The notes below the pieces were generated by a model. The model ran no database searches, was not told where the DNA came from, and worked only from the letters and a program-made list of their open reading frames with translations. Both the position numbers and the translations under genes were made by a program. A stretch of DNA of 64,000 nt from Comamonadaceae bacterium CG12_big_fil_rev_8_21_14_0_65_59_15 (GTDB taxonomy: Bacteria > Pseudomonadota > Gammaproteobacteria > Burkholderiales > Burkholderiaceae_C), in NCBI GenBank assembly GCA_002786915.1, contig PCUV01000049.1:1-64000 (forward strand), in the 5' to 3' direction. Numbering within the stretch: position 1 is the stretch's first letter; every line of letters begins with the position of its first letter. Shown piece by piece: positions 1 to 9,099 of the stretch.

Positions 1-273
1 TGGGCGCAACGCTATCTGCGCGAATACCGCCACATTGCCGGTCGCATGGCAGACCTGGAAGCAACCGAGCGCGCGCTGAAAAACGGCATGGACGGCGAAT
101 ATTTTTCGATGCGCAAGTCCAAACTCGAACGCCGCCTGAAAGCCGCACTCGGCCCGGCCTTTGACGCCTACCGCATCCACGACGGCGGCGTACGCCCGCG
201 CCGCTACGCGCTAACCCTGATGCCCGATGCAGTAAGATTTATCGAAGATGTGGCATTCAAGGAGGCAAGCTGA
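1..273 (+). CDS. C-terminal part of an unrecognised protein upstream of cmr1
   Basis: The frame is open from base 1, so the gene begins outside the window and only its last 90 residues are visible. They are charged and helical in character, and end in a segment (VRPRRYALTLMPDAV) that reads like the wing of a winged-helix domain. That resemblance is only an impression. Its stop codon overlaps the cmr1 start (TGATG), so it is probably co-transcribed and translationally coupled with the cmr genes. I do not recognise the family and assign no function. Confidence 0.6.
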   Translation, partial: WAQRYLREYRHIAGRMADLEATERALKNGMDGEYFSMRKSKLERRLKAALGPAFDAYRIHDGGVRPRRYALTLMPDAVRFIEDVAFKEAS

Positions 274-1391
274 TGACCATGCAGACCCTAAGCTACCAGG
301 TTTCATTCAACACGCCAGCGTTTCTTGGCAACGCCGAGCAACAAGGCCAGTGGCGCACGCCGCCGTTCAAGGCGCTGCTGCGGCAGTGGTGGCGGGTGGT
401 CAAAGCGCCAGATGTGGGCTATGACCACCGCAGATTACTTCAGCTTGAGAATGCGCTGTTTGGCAGCGCTGCGGATGATTCGGGCGATGGGCAGGGGAGA
501 AGTGGGCGATCCAAGGTTCAACTAAGGCTGTCGGCTTGGGATGCGGGCACGATGCATGGCGTACCTAAAGGCGAAATGGTTAAGCACGATGAAGCTCCAA
601 GCAAGCAAGTAGGGGCAAACCTGTATCTGGGATATGGACCCATTGGCGGATCAGTTGTACGCACCGCGATTAATCCGAAGATATCGCCACTAACATTGAA
701 ACTGCGATTTCCTGCCGAATTTGAATCAGAAATCCGCTGTGCCATGCAACTTGCTCATTGGTTCGGAACCGTAGGTTCGCGGTCACGCAATGGCTTTGGT
801 GCTGTTCATTTTGAAGGCGATGGCTTGTTGCCAGCCAAAGACATCAAAACTGATGCGCTTTCCAAACTGGGTGTGCTACTTGTAACCAGCAGGTGTTTAC
901 ACCGTGAATGGCCACACGCTATTGGAATGGACGAAGCCGGTACTCCAACCATCTGGCGGCTGCTCAAACCAGAAGGCAACAAACTCGACGGCTTTGGCCG
1001 CTGGGAAGATGTCATGTTGGGTCTGGCACAAATCAAAATTGCCGTGCGCACCGCACCCTATTTCAAGTTTCAAGGTGGTGGACCTGCTGGTCATGACAAA
1101 CCGCAGCCCCGTCACTTGTTGTCGTACCCCTCAGGTAACAGCCACAGTGTTAACGGCTGGGGTAAAGATGGACGAATGGCGAATCAAGTGCGATTCAAAG
1201 TACACCGCCGCCTTGACGGCAAGTTCATGGCCGTCATCGTTCACTTGCCGTGTGCCTTACCAGACAAATTGGCGCACGCCGTCAAAGGTGCAATACCTGA
1301 TCAGGAAAATGTGTGGTCAGAAGTTCACCGCTTGCTCGATGCGCAAAAAAGCAAAGGCTTGATACACCTCGCAGGGAGCCAACAAACATGA
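273..1391 (+). CDS. cmr1: Type III-B RAMP protein Cmr1
   Basis: Cmr1 is a RAMP-fold subunit at the foot of the Cmr effector complex, near the 3' end of the crRNA, and helps capture target RNA. The N-terminus has the family pattern: a beta-strand ending NTPAFLGNA, then the helix motif FKALLRQWWRVV at about residues 32-43. Further on, GTVGSRSRNGFGAVH (about 166-180) is the glycine-rich RAMP signature. The length of 372 residues is normal. The start lies behind a GGAGG ribosome site at 261-265. Its stop overlaps the cmr2 start by 4 bp (ATGA). Base composition is a little lower in GC than that of later genes in the locus. Confidence 0.93.
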   Translation: MTMQTLSYQVSFNTPAFLGNAEQQGQWRTPPFKALLRQWWRVVKAPDVGYDHRRLLQLENALFGSAADDSGDGQGRSGRSKVQLRLSAWDAGTMHGVPKGEMVKHDEAPSKQVGANLYLGYGPIGGSVVRTAINPKISPLTLKLRFPAEFESEIRCAMQLAHWFGTVGSRSRNGFGAVHFEGDGLLPAKDIKTDALSKLGVLLVTSRCLHREWPHAIGMDEAGTPTIWRLLKPEGNKLDGFGRWEDVMLGLAQIKIAVRTAPYFKFQGGGPAGHDKPQPRHLLSYPSGNSHSVNGWGKDGRMANQVRFKVHRRLDGKFMAVIVHLPCALPDKLAHAVKGAIPDQENVWSEVHRLLDAQKSKGLIHLAGSQQT

Positions 1392-4300
1392 CCAACTACC
1401 CCAAAAAACTGGCCGCCTGGTTGCACGACCCGGCTGAAAAACAACTGGTCTTGCTGCGCGATCCGGTCGGCCATGAAGGCGGCAGCGTCGTTGAAGTGGG
1501 CAAGGCGGTCGGCCTGCCCACTCGTCCGGCCATGCACAAGCAAAATGGCCAATGGCTGGAACTCGATTACGACAAACTCGAGCAAGACAAATCAGTCCAC
1601 ATCGCCGACTGTCTGGCCGCTGCCGCTGACCGCCCCAACTGGCCACGCGCTGACGACGCCGCCAAGTACCCCCAGTTTGAAGCCGTCAAATTCACCCGCG
1701 AAGCCGAGCTGATCCACCCCCTTTCAGGCGAGCGCCTCAAGCTGGCCGCGCTGGACTTGAGCATAGCGCTGGAACAAATCAAAGCGGTCAGCCAGGACCA
1801 CTTCACCCAACTGATTCAAGACAACGACCCCGACCTGCGCAAAACCTTTCTGGCCTTTTGGCGTTTTGGCCCCGAGGCTGGCCAACACGCCAGCGACCTG
1901 GGCGTGCTGTGGCCGATGTTGCCCGCCGACTCGCGCACGCCCGACCACAGCATCTGGTCCCACGTCGATACCGTGTCGGCCATTCACACCGCCTTGATGG
2001 GTGACGAAAGCGGCCCCGATCAGCCAGCGCTGCTGGTCATGAGCTTTGGCCCAGTGCAGGGTTTTATCGGCCAGGCACGCTCCACGTCTGATCTGTGGGC
2101 GGGTTCGCACCTGCTGTCGAGCCTGGTGTTTGAGGCCATGAAACCCATCATCAGCCAATTGGGGCCGGATGTGATGGTGTTCCCGGCACTGCGTGGCGTG
2201 CCGGTGGTGGATGAGTGGCTGATGAGCCCTGAGGTGGGTGGCGACGCTTTCCTGAATTTGTTTGACACACCATCACCCACCAACCCGGCCGGCATTGACT
2301 CAGAACTGCTGGCCGACCGCACCGACACCAACCCGCTGTTTGCCGCCAGCCTGCCCAACAAGTTCATGGCCATTGTTCCGTCAAAACAGGCTACAGCGCT
2401 TGCTGAACGAGCGATAGCAGCTATCAAAAATGCAGCAAAACAATGGACAACCGAAGCCGCCCAGCGCGCTTTTGATGCGGCAGGCGTGGCCATGACAGAG
2501 GTCACGCGTGAGCAAATCAAGACGCAATTGACCGGATTCCCGGAGTGCTACTGGGCCGCCGCCACTTGGCCGGTGGGCGATGGCGATGCCTACAAAGACG
2601 TGACCAACGCCGCCAGCCAGTTGCACACCGCGCTTGACAGCATTCACCAAGACCTGAAAAAACAAGGCGTTTTTGCGGATGCCACCTGGAAGGTGCTGAC
2701 CAAAGAACTCAAGCTCGATGGCCTGAAGTTTTGGAGCCCCAACACCGGCATTCTTTACCCTGCTGTGTATGAACTGGCCGAGCGTGCCCTGGGTGCTGCC
2801 AAAGCCACACGGCCTTTTGATGCGGTGCGCGAAGAAGGCCACCGCTGCACCCTGACGGGCGAGGCCGAATGGCTCACGCATGACCGCGCCCTGCTTGGAC
2901 TTAACCGCAAAGACCGTGAGGCACAAAGCGTTTGGGGCAAATTGGCCAAAAGGCAAAAGACCTGGGTCAAACCCGGTGAACACCTGAGCGCCATCGCCAC
3001 CCTCAAACGCCTGTGGCCGACCCTGTTTGCCGAGCGCGTTAGCCGCTTGACGGGCGGCAACGTGCGCCGCTTTGTTATCAGCACGCACGCGCTGGCCCTG
3101 TCCACCACGCTGGAAAAGCTCTCTGACCCCGCCCACCCGATGACCACCGCGCAGCGTGCCGCCTTGCAAGTGCTGGCAAGCGGCGCCAGTGAGTTCGATG
3201 CAGTAACCCTTCCCAAAGCCTTGGTACGCAAGCTGCATCAGCGTGACCAACTATCACAAGCAGAGCAAGACACGTTGCGCAAACTGCCCGCCATGCTGGA
3301 AGATACGGCCGATGACAGCCCTGAGAACGTACATCGCCAGCGCACCATGGCCCAATTGCTGGGTGACAACCGTCCCGAAACTTACTACGCCCTGATCCTA
3401 ATGGACGGCGACCGCATGGGCGGCTGGCTGGCGGGCAATGAAGACGACTACAAACTGGCATACCGAGACACCTGGCACAGCAAAGTACTCTCTGAGATGG
3501 ACATGTACGAGCGGCGCGACCCGCAGCTTAAAAGCTATCTGAGCACCAAGCGCCCGGTGTCGCCTGGCCGCCATGGCGCCATTTCGCAGGCACTCAACGA
3601 CTTTTCAACCCGGTTGGCGCGCCATGTGGTGGAGGAATGCTGCAAGGGCAAACTGCTGTACGCCGGTGGTGACGACGTGCTGGCGTTGGTGGCGGTGGAT
3701 GATTTGTTTGACTGCATGCAGTTGCTGCGCTTGGCCTACAGCGGCATAGCGCCCAGTGAAGCCATGAATTTGGACGAAAGCATTGGCGTCTTGCGCAAAG
3801 GCGGCAGCGGATCACAGCGAAAACTGTTGCTCGACAAGGGTTTTGCTTTGTTGAACGGCCGCCTGATGACGCTGATGGGCCACAAAGCCACAGCGTCGAT
3901 GGGTGCGGTGGTGGCGCACCACAGTGCCCCATTGGGCATGGTGCTGCGCGAATTGCGAGCTTCCGAGAGCCGCGCCAAAAACACCACGCACGGCAAAGAC
4001 GGCAAGGGGGATGACGTCAACCGCGATGCCTTTTGCCTGCGCGTGCTCAAGCGTGGCGGCGGCGAGGTCAACGTTACCAGCCCGTGGTGGCCGATGGCGG
4101 GTGACCAGCAACCCGACGCCTCGCAGAGCGCCTTGGCGCTGATGAAAGAGCTGGCCACCAAACTGGCCGAAACCGACTTTTCGCGCGGTGCGATTTACCG
4201 AGCACAGTTGTGGTTTGAAGGTTTGACGGACGATGCCAAGGATGCCAAAAACAGCGCCTGGCGTGACCAGATGACCACTTCACTTGCGCACCAGTTCAAA

Positions 4301-4495
4301 CGCCAGCAGGGTGACGAAGAACTGGCCCGGCGCGTGGTCAACTTTGTCTGCGACGTAATGAAACCGCCCCACCCCAAAACCGCGATCGACAACTTTCTGG
4401 CCACCAGCGAATTTTTTGCCCGCGAGGCACGCGCCTTTAGGCCAGACAAAGCAGCCGACCGCCATGCGCCAGAGTCCACCGGAGTTGCCGCATGA
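1388..4495 (+). CDS. cmr2: Cas10/Cmr2, large subunit of the type III-B complex with cyclase GGDD motif
   Basis: Cas10 of type III-B senses target RNA bound by the Cmr complex and makes cyclic oligoadenylates from ATP. The ATG at 1388 is preferred over upstream in-frame starts because it gives an ATGA overlap with cmr1 and follows AGGGAG. The product is 1035 residues. An HD-type motif (LHDP, H13-D14) sits at the N-terminus as in other Cmr2 proteins. The first palm metal site is MDGDRMG (residues 672-678) and the catalytic GGDD is intact at 760-763, so cyclase activity is expected. The zinc-finger region has CTLTGE where many homologues have CxxC, so one ligand may be missing. A dispersed repeat lies in frame at 2387-2431. 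Confidence 0.96.
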   Translation: MTNYPKKLAAWLHDPAEKQLVLLRDPVGHEGGSVVEVGKAVGLPTRPAMHKQNGQWLELDYDKLEQDKSVHIADCLAAAADRPNWPRADDAAKYPQFEAVKFTREAELIHPLSGERLKLAALDLSIALEQIKAVSQDHFTQLIQDNDPDLRKTFLAFWRFGPEAGQHASDLGVLWPMLPADSRTPDHSIWSHVDTVSAIHTALMGDESGPDQPALLVMSFGPVQGFIGQARSTSDLWAGSHLLSSLVFEAMKPIISQLGPDVMVFPALRGVPVVDEWLMSPEVGGDAFLNLFDTPSPTNPAGIDSELLADRTDTNPLFAASLPNKFMAIVPSKQATALAERAIAAIKNAAKQWTTEAAQRAFDAAGVAMTEVTREQIKTQLTGFPECYWAAATWPVGDGDAYKDVTNAASQLHTALDSIHQDLKKQGVFADATWKVLTKELKLDGLKFWSPNTGILYPAVYELAERALGAAKATRPFDAVREEGHRCTLTGEAEWLTHDRALLGLNRKDREAQSVWGKLAKRQKTWVKPGEHLSAIATLKRLWPTLFAERVSRLTGGNVRRFVISTHALALSTTLEKLSDPAHPMTTAQRAALQVLASGASEFDAVTLPKALVRKLHQRDQLSQAEQDTLRKLPAMLEDTADDSPENVHRQRTMAQLLGDNRPETYYALILMDGDRMGGWLAGNEDDYKLAYRDTWHSKVLSEMDMYERRDPQLKSYLSTKRPVSPGRHGAISQALNDFSTRLARHVVEECCKGKLLYAGGDDVLALVAVDDLFDCMQLLRLAYSGIAPSEAMNLDESIGVLRKGGSGSQRKLLLDKGFALLNGRLMTLMGHKATASMGAVVAHHSAPLGMVLRELRASESRAKNTTHGKDGKGDDVNRDAFCLRVLKRGGGEVNVTSPWWPMAGDQQPDASQSALALMKELATKLAETDFSRGAIYRAQLWFEGLTDDAKDAKNSAWRDQMTTSLAHQFKRQQGDEELARRVVNFVCDVMKPPHPKTAIDNFLATSEFFAREARAFRPDKAADRHAPESTGVAA
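2387..2431 (-). repeat. Dispersed palindromic repeat, copy in cmr2
   Basis: Read on the - strand it contains ATAGCTGCT, a variable spacer, then CAAGCGCTGTAGCC, matching the family also seen at 6336, 11201, 12724, 15955, 19665 and 44398. It lies inside the cmr2 frame (about residues 334-348) without breaking it. Confidence 0.6.
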
Positions 4496-5676
4496 GCACC
4501 ACCATCTATTACTACGTGCGCCCCACCGACAGCCTGTTTGTGCGCGGCAACCTGGCTTTTGGCGACAGTGGCGAGCACGGCAGCAGCCAGATGCCGCCGC
4601 CGCCGTCGCTGTTTGCCGGTGCTTTCCGCTCGGCTTTGCTGGGGCAAGACGCTGAGCACCTGAGCAGTTTTTTGAGCCAAGGCCGGTGTAGTGATGCCGC
4701 GCTGGCACAGTGCCTGGGCACACCGGACAACCCGTGCGACTTCCGCATCACTTGGCTGTCACTGGCTGGTGAACCCGGTGCAGGTGCAGCACCAGAGCCA
4801 ATATCGCCACTTCCGGCTGATCTGCTGATGCTGGGCAAAAGCTTTGCAAAACTTAAACCCCGTGCCGTTCAAACCGGGGTGCAGTCAGCGGGTGACTTGC
4901 CTCTGCGTGCCACTTTGCATTCAGCCAAACAAGAAAAGCCCACAGGCGGCATCTACCTGCGCAGCAATGGGTTCAGACAACACCTGCAAGGTCAACTGCC
5001 AGAGCAAAGCCACGGCATCGAGAGCCACCACCTTTTTGTGCGCGACCCACGCCTGGGCATCGGCTTGAACGCCGATGCCCGCACCGTCGAAGAAGGCCAG
5101 ATTTACACCACCGAGGGTTTTGCCTTCAGCCCCCACGATGACACAACGCCAGCCCCATTTGCCAGCACCGGTTTTCTGGTCGGCATTCAGGGCGTGACCG
5201 ACCTGATGCCGCTGGAAGGCATGTTGCGACTAGGCGGCGATGGCCGCAGCGCGCATTACCGGCGCGTCAACTTCAGCGCCCCAGCGCTAACCAACATGCT
5301 GGGAAAAGACAACCGCTTTCGACTGATCTTGCAAACGCCTGCCCTGTTTGCCCACGGTTGGCTGCCCGAAGGTGTCAGCCTTCAAAACGATGGCAGCTAC
5401 CGTTTGCAAGGCGACGGCTTCCAAGCCCGTCTGGCCTGCGCCGCACTGGGCCGGCGTGAAACCGTCAGCGGCTGGGATTTGTACCAATGGAAGCCCAAGC
5501 CCGCGCAAGCCGCCGTGCCGGCGGGCAGCGTCTATTGGTTTGACGACTTTGCGGGCGATGTTGGCAAGCTTGCCGCGTGGCTGCATCAAGGCCTGTGGCC
5601 GCACAATCCTGATGCACTGCAACAGAGTCGCCGTGCCGAAGGTTTCAACCGCGCCCTGCTGGGTGCCTGGAATTAA
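4492..5676 (+). CDS. cmr3: Type III-B RAMP protein Cmr3
   Basis: Cmr3 pairs with Cmr2 at the 5' end of the crRNA and holds the repeat-derived tag. The N-terminus carries the family pattern: a strand with LFVRGNLAF, then a proline run MPPPPSLFAGAFRSALL (about residues 34-50), typical of Cmr3. Its 394 residues agree with the family. The start overlaps the cmr2 stop (ATGA), so translation is probably coupled. Cmr3 is normally non-catalytic. Confidence 0.93.
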   Translation: MSTTIYYYVRPTDSLFVRGNLAFGDSGEHGSSQMPPPPSLFAGAFRSALLGQDAEHLSSFLSQGRCSDAALAQCLGTPDNPCDFRITWLSLAGEPGAGAAPEPISPLPADLLMLGKSFAKLKPRAVQTGVQSAGDLPLRATLHSAKQEKPTGGIYLRSNGFRQHLQGQLPEQSHGIESHHLFVRDPRLGIGLNADARTVEEGQIYTTEGFAFSPHDDTTPAPFASTGFLVGIQGVTDLMPLEGMLRLGGDGRSAHYRRVNFSAPALTNMLGKDNRFRLILQTPALFAHGWLPEGVSLQNDGSYRLQGDGFQARLACAALGRRETVSGWDLYQWKPKPAQAAVPAGSVYWFDDFAGDVGKLAAWLHQGLWPHNPDALQQSRRAEGFNRALLGAWN

Positions 5677-5714
5677 TGCAACACAGCGCTACCCAAAACC
5701 AGCCCCCATCCCGG

Positions 5715-5736
5715 CCTTTCCCCAAAGGCGGGAAGG
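5715..5736. terminator. Hairpin in the cmr3-cmr4 gap
   Basis: CCTTTCC and GGGAAGG can pair over an 8-base loop with one T-G pair. There is no T-run after it, so complete termination is unlikely. It shares CCCAAAGGCGGGA with the hairpin at 24403-24430, suggesting a recurring intergenic element. The remaining 5677-5772 gap holds only the cmr4 ribosome site. Confidence 0.4.
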
Positions 5737-5772
5737 TGCAGGCAACCCAATTCTCAATACTCAGGAGTCCCC

Positions 5773-6759
5773 ATGTTTGAAGCCACTCAAGTCGTTTTTT
5801 ACTATGCCGTCAGCCCCGTCCACATGGGCGCGGGCAGCGCGATTGGGGCGATTGACAGCCCCATCCAGCGCGAAGTCCACACCCAGCACCCGATGTTTGC
5901 TGGCAGTGGTCTGAAGGGCGCGCTGCGGCATCACTTCAACCGCGCCTGGCCACGCGCCGAAGGCGACAGCAGCAAACCCCACAGCCTGATCAGCCGCATC
6001 TTTGGCCCCGACACCAGCGCGTCTGACTTTGCTGGTGCACTGTCTCTAAGCGATGCCCAACTGGTGGCCTTGCCGGTGCGCTCGCTCAAAGGTGGCTTTG
6101 CCTATGTCACCAGCCCGTTAGCCTTGGCGCGCATTCAGCGTTTGGCGCAACAAGCCAACTTGCCCTGCACTTGGACTGTGCCTGAAGTGGCAGAAAACAA
6201 GGCGCTTGCCGCCAGCACTACGCTGCTGGGCCAGCGCCCAGGAGCTGCTGGCAACGCAATCGCCGACCAACTGGTGCTGGAAGCTTTTGAATTCACAACC
6301 ACAGTCGATGACAGGCTACAGAAGATAGCAAAATGGATAGCAGACTACGCAATGCCTACAAGCGCTAGCGCATTTTTTGCTAACAAGTTCAAAACCGACC
6401 TGGTGCTACTCAACGACACCGACTTTGCCCACTTTGCGCGCCACGCCATGGTGGTCGAACCCCATGTTTGTATTGATGATGAAACCGGTGCCGCCAAGGG
6501 AACCGCCCTGTTTTATGTCGAAAACCTACCACCCGAGACCCTGATGGTCGGCCTGGCGCAGGCCAGCATTGAGCGTTTCAAAAAGAACAGCCGCAACAAT
6601 GACTCGGCAGCGCTGCTGGATGCCGCACAGGTGTTGGCACAAGTGTTTACCGGCCAAGGCGATACCCAACCCGGCATCAGTGGCAAACTGCTGCAAATCG
6701 GCGGCGATGCCACGACCGGGCGTGGACTGGTGCTGGTGCAGGCCTGCCCTCAGTCATGA
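5773..6759 (+). CDS. cmr4: Type III-B backbone RAMP protein Cmr4, target-RNA nuclease
   Basis: Cmr4 forms the helical backbone of the Cmr complex and cuts bound target RNA at 6-nt intervals. The N-terminus shows VSPVHMGAGSAIGAIDSPIQRE, in which H17 and D28 match the conserved His and the catalytic Asp of known Cmr4 proteins. HPMFAGSGLKGALRHHF (about residues 40-56) is the family's conserved loop-helix. The C-terminus ends in a glycine-rich GGDATTGRGLV. Length is 328 residues. An AGGAG site precedes the ATG. An in-frame dispersed repeat is at 6336-6378. The next genes are an antitoxin/PIN pair rather than cmr5. Confidence 0.95.
   Translation: MFEATQVVFYYAVSPVHMGAGSAIGAIDSPIQREVHTQHPMFAGSGLKGALRHHFNRAWPRAEGDSSKPHSLISRIFGPDTSASDFAGALSLSDAQLVALPVRSLKGGFAYVTSPLALARIQRLAQQANLPCTWTVPEVAENKALAASTTLLGQRPGAAGNAIADQLVLEAFEFTTTVDDRLQKIAKWIADYAMPTSASAFFANKFKTDLVLLNDTDFAHFARHAMVVEPHVCIDDETGAAKGTALFYVENLPPETLMVGLAQASIERFKKNSRNNDSAALLDAAQVLAQVFTGQGDTQPGISGKLLQIGGDATTGRGLVLVQACPQS
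6336..6378 (+). repeat. Dispersed palindromic repeat, copy in cmr4
   Basis: GATAGCAGACTACGC followed by ACAAGCGCTAGCGC and a T-run matches the family consensus imperfectly. It falls in frame at about residues 188-202 of Cmr4, in a stretch with no recognisable family motif. Confidence 0.45.
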
Positions 6760-6799
6760 TTTGATTTATCCTGACACGTCCACCCATTGGAGCCAAGCC

Positions 6800-7054
6800 A
6801 TGCAAGCCTATCAATTTGAGCAATATGTTTCACCGTTGCATCCTGTCTCGGTAGCCCTACCTGCAAACGCACCTGCGGGCTCTGCCAAGATCATCGTGCT
6901 TTTTCCGGATCCAGTGGCAACCCCAGAAACCCCCAAGCCAAGGTTTGCCAACATGGCCGAATTTCACGCTTGGTTGATGACGCAGCCGCCAACGGGGCGC
7001 TCGGTCAAAGAAATTGATCAACAGATTCGCGAAGAGCGCGATAGCTGGAATTAG
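6800..7054 (+). CDS. Antitoxin-like protein paired with a PIN toxin
   Basis: The 84-residue protein ends in VKEIDQQIREERDSWN, the acidic-aromatic tail common in antitoxins of PIN toxins, which wraps around the toxin active site. The N-terminal half is proline- and valine-rich and has no DNA-binding motif I can name. The ATG at 6800 is chosen because upstream starts in this frame overlap cmr4. The PIN gene follows after 4 bp. The pair sits between cmr4 and cmr5, in the same direction as both. Confidence 0.72.
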   Translation: MQAYQFEQYVSPLHPVSVALPANAPAGSAKIIVLFPDPVATPETPKPRFANMAEFHAWLMTQPPTGRSVKEIDQQIREERDSWN

Positions 7055-7058
7055 AGCC

Positions 7059-7481
7059 ATGAAGCGTGCTTACTTTGATGCCAATGCGGTGATCTACTAC
7101 ATTGAGCAAAACCCAACTTTTCTGCCCGTCATGGTCAAGCGCATGTTTGGTTTGTCGGGTGAGGAGCTTGTTTACTGCGTAACCAGCGACTTGGTACGCA
7201 TGGAAACACGCGTTCACCCTTTGCGCCACGGGCAAATCCAATTGCTGAACCAGTTTGATGAATTTTTTACGGCGAACCAGCAACACATCGTCCTATTTGA
7301 CCGTGCTGTGTTTGATTTAGCGACCCAATTGCGGGCAATCCACGAGCTTAAAACGCCGGATGCACTGCACCTGGCGGCCGCGCTTGAAGCAGGCTGCGAT
7401 GAATTTTGGACCAACGATGACAGGTTGGCCAAGGCAGCACTTGGGCGCATCGAAGTCATCAACATCAAGGAACTGCAATGA
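7059..7481 (+). CDS. PIN-domain ribonuclease (VapC-like toxin) inside the cmr operon
   Basis: A 140-residue PIN domain. The metal-binding acidic residues are visible: FDANAVIYY near the N-terminus, LVRMETRV in the middle, KTPDALHLAAA, and WTNDDRLAKA near the C-terminus. Such proteins are Mg-dependent RNases, usually held inactive by the antitoxin, here encoded immediately upstream. Its stop codon overlaps the cmr5 start by 4 bp (ATGA), so cmr5 translation is probably coupled to it. It could be an ordinary VapC toxin that landed in the operon, or a co-opted accessory nuclease. Confidence 0.85.
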   Translation: MKRAYFDANAVIYYIEQNPTFLPVMVKRMFGLSGEELVYCVTSDLVRMETRVHPLRHGQIQLLNQFDEFFTANQQHIVLFDRAVFDLATQLRAIHELKTPDALHLAAALEAGCDEFWTNDDRLAKAALGRIEVINIKELQ

Positions 7482-7870
7482 CACAAACACTTGACCAACA
7501 ACGCGCCACGCTGGCTTGGCAATACGCCACAGCAGGCATGGCCCAGCACGGCAAAGAATACAAAGGCTTGGCCAAAGGCGCACCCGCCTTGATCATGAAC
7601 AGCGGGCTGATGCCCACGCTGGCGTTTTATAAAGGCAAAGATAAAAGTCCGGCTGCCCAGCAGTTGCTCGACCACCTGATTTGCGGAATGTCGAGTCGCC
7701 TGCTTGGGCAAAAGCTATCAGGTGGTCAAGGTATCCGGCTATTTCCTGAATTCATGGAAAAACTGCAAACGGGCTCATCGCACGATTACTTGCGCTGCAC
7801 CGACGAAGCGCTGGAGCAGCTCAAATGGATTCGTCAGTTTGTGGATGCGGTTGAAACGCAGGGAGCATAG
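7478..7870 (+). CDS. cmr5: Type III-B small subunit Cmr5
   Basis: Cmr5 is the small alpha-helical subunit that lines the Cmr complex beside the Cmr4 backbone. The 130-residue protein has the family features: an N-terminal helix with QQRATLAWQYA, then SGLMPTLAFYKGK (about residues 42-54), and a C-terminal helix ending WIRQFVDAVE. It starts in an ATGA overlap with the PIN gene and is followed 3 bp later by cmr6. Confidence 0.92.
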   Translation: MTQTLDQQRATLAWQYATAGMAQHGKEYKGLAKGAPALIMNSGLMPTLAFYKGKDKSPAAQQLLDHLICGMSSRLLGQKLSGGQGIRLFPEFMEKLQTGSSHDYLRCTDEALEQLKWIRQFVDAVETQGA

Positions 7871-7872
7871 CA

Positions 7873-9099
7873 ATGGCCGTTCCTCGCCGCATTGCGGCTT
7901 TGCCTCAATACATACCCTCGGTCAGCAACGCAGCGTTCGCAGACGCAGCAGCAGGCCACAAATTTCTCGGTTATTTCCGCAATTTTCAAGATTCGGATGC
8001 ACGAGCATTTGAGCCCTATAAAGGCAAAGCCAGGTTGGTTGCACCTTTGCCACCACCCGGCCAACAAAACCGTGCTGAACAAGCCCAACTCAAAGCTGAA
8101 TATGACGGTGTACTCAACGAAGTCTGCAAATTGCCACCGTCGTCTGTCAGCCAAGTTGCCGCTCTACGCACCCGTCAGCAAGCCCTGATCGCCCACCACG
8201 GCGCTAACGCCTACCGCATCAGCACCACCAGCACGGCACCCTTTGCCACCGGGCTGGGCAACGAGCACCCGATTGAAAACGGCTTTGCTTTCCTGACCCC
8301 CTACGGCCTGCCGTACCTGGCGGGCAGCGGGGTCAAGGGTATTTTGCGCAGGTCGATGCAAGAGCTGCAAGATGACGGCGAAGTCGGCTATACCGATGAA
8401 GCCATCAACGCCCTGTTTGGCCCCGAGACGGTGAATCAACCCGAAGATGCCCAGCGCGGTGCGCTCGACTTCTGGGACGTGTTCCCCAACCCGGCGGGCA
8501 ACAAACTGGTGGTCGAGATCATGACCCCGCACTTTGGCAAGTACTACCAAGGCGATGAAACCCCGCACGACTCGGGTGCACCGGTGCCGGTGAGCTTTTT
8601 GGCCGTTCCCGCCAAATCGCAATTTGACTTTCATGTGGTCTGCCAGCCCAGCCGCTTGCCTGCAGCGCTGCGAGACCAATGGCGCGCGTTGCTCGACCGG
8701 GCCTTTGCGCACGCGTTTGAGTGGGTCGGCTTTGGTGCCAAAACTTCAGTGGGCTACGGTGCCATGGCCGCTGCGGCCACGCAAGCTGCAACGCTTGATA
8801 CGGTTGCCGTTGCGCCAAACACCAGCCCATCTGCTGCAAGCGTCGCAATCCGTGCAGCAGCCAGCCAAACCTGGCTCGCTGCCAAGCTCACCCTGAACCC
8901 CGGCACTGGCGAAGTGACGGCCAGCTATGAGGGCAAATCCACAATTGCCCTGCGGAACCCACAGGCCAACGAACTTCGTGCAGCCCTTGGCGACGAACGT
9001 GCCAACAGACTCAAAAAGAACAAGGAACTCAAAGGCGTATCTGTCGATGTTGAACCCTTGGGCAACGCGTTGATGATTAAGCGACTGACACCCTCATGA
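7873..9099 (+). CDS. cmr6: Type III-B RAMP protein Cmr6
   Basis: Cmr6 is the RAMP subunit near the 3' end of the crRNA, next to Cmr1. Residues 120-160 hold the family block: TGLGNEHPIENGFAFL, then the RAMP loop YLAGSGVKGILRRSM. A second glycine-rich stretch, WVGFGAKTSVGYGAM, is near residues 283-297. At 408 residues it is normal for bacterial Cmr6; the tail after about residue 305 is alanine/threonine-rich and less conserved. A GGGAGC site lies upstream. The stop overlaps the start of the following small gene. Confidence 0.94.
   Translation: MAVPRRIAALPQYIPSVSNAAFADAAAGHKFLGYFRNFQDSDARAFEPYKGKARLVAPLPPPGQQNRAEQAQLKAEYDGVLNEVCKLPPSSVSQVAALRTRQQALIAHHGANAYRISTTSTAPFATGLGNEHPIENGFAFLTPYGLPYLAGSGVKGILRRSMQELQDDGEVGYTDEAINALFGPETVNQPEDAQRGALDFWDVFPNPAGNKLVVEIMTPHFGKYYQGDETPHDSGAPVPVSFLAVPAKSQFDFHVVCQPSRLPAALRDQWRALLDRAFAHAFEWVGFGAKTSVGYGAMAAAATQAATLDTVAVAPNTSPSAASVAIRAAASQTWLAAKLTLNPGTGEVTASYEGKSTIALRNPQANELRAALGDERANRLKKNKELKGVSVDVEPLGNALMIKRLTPS

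Noticed and set aside
1388..9099. Type III-A (Csm) assignment
   Set aside because: Cmr1, Cmr3 and Cmr6 signatures are present and no Csm-type gene was seen, so it is III-B.
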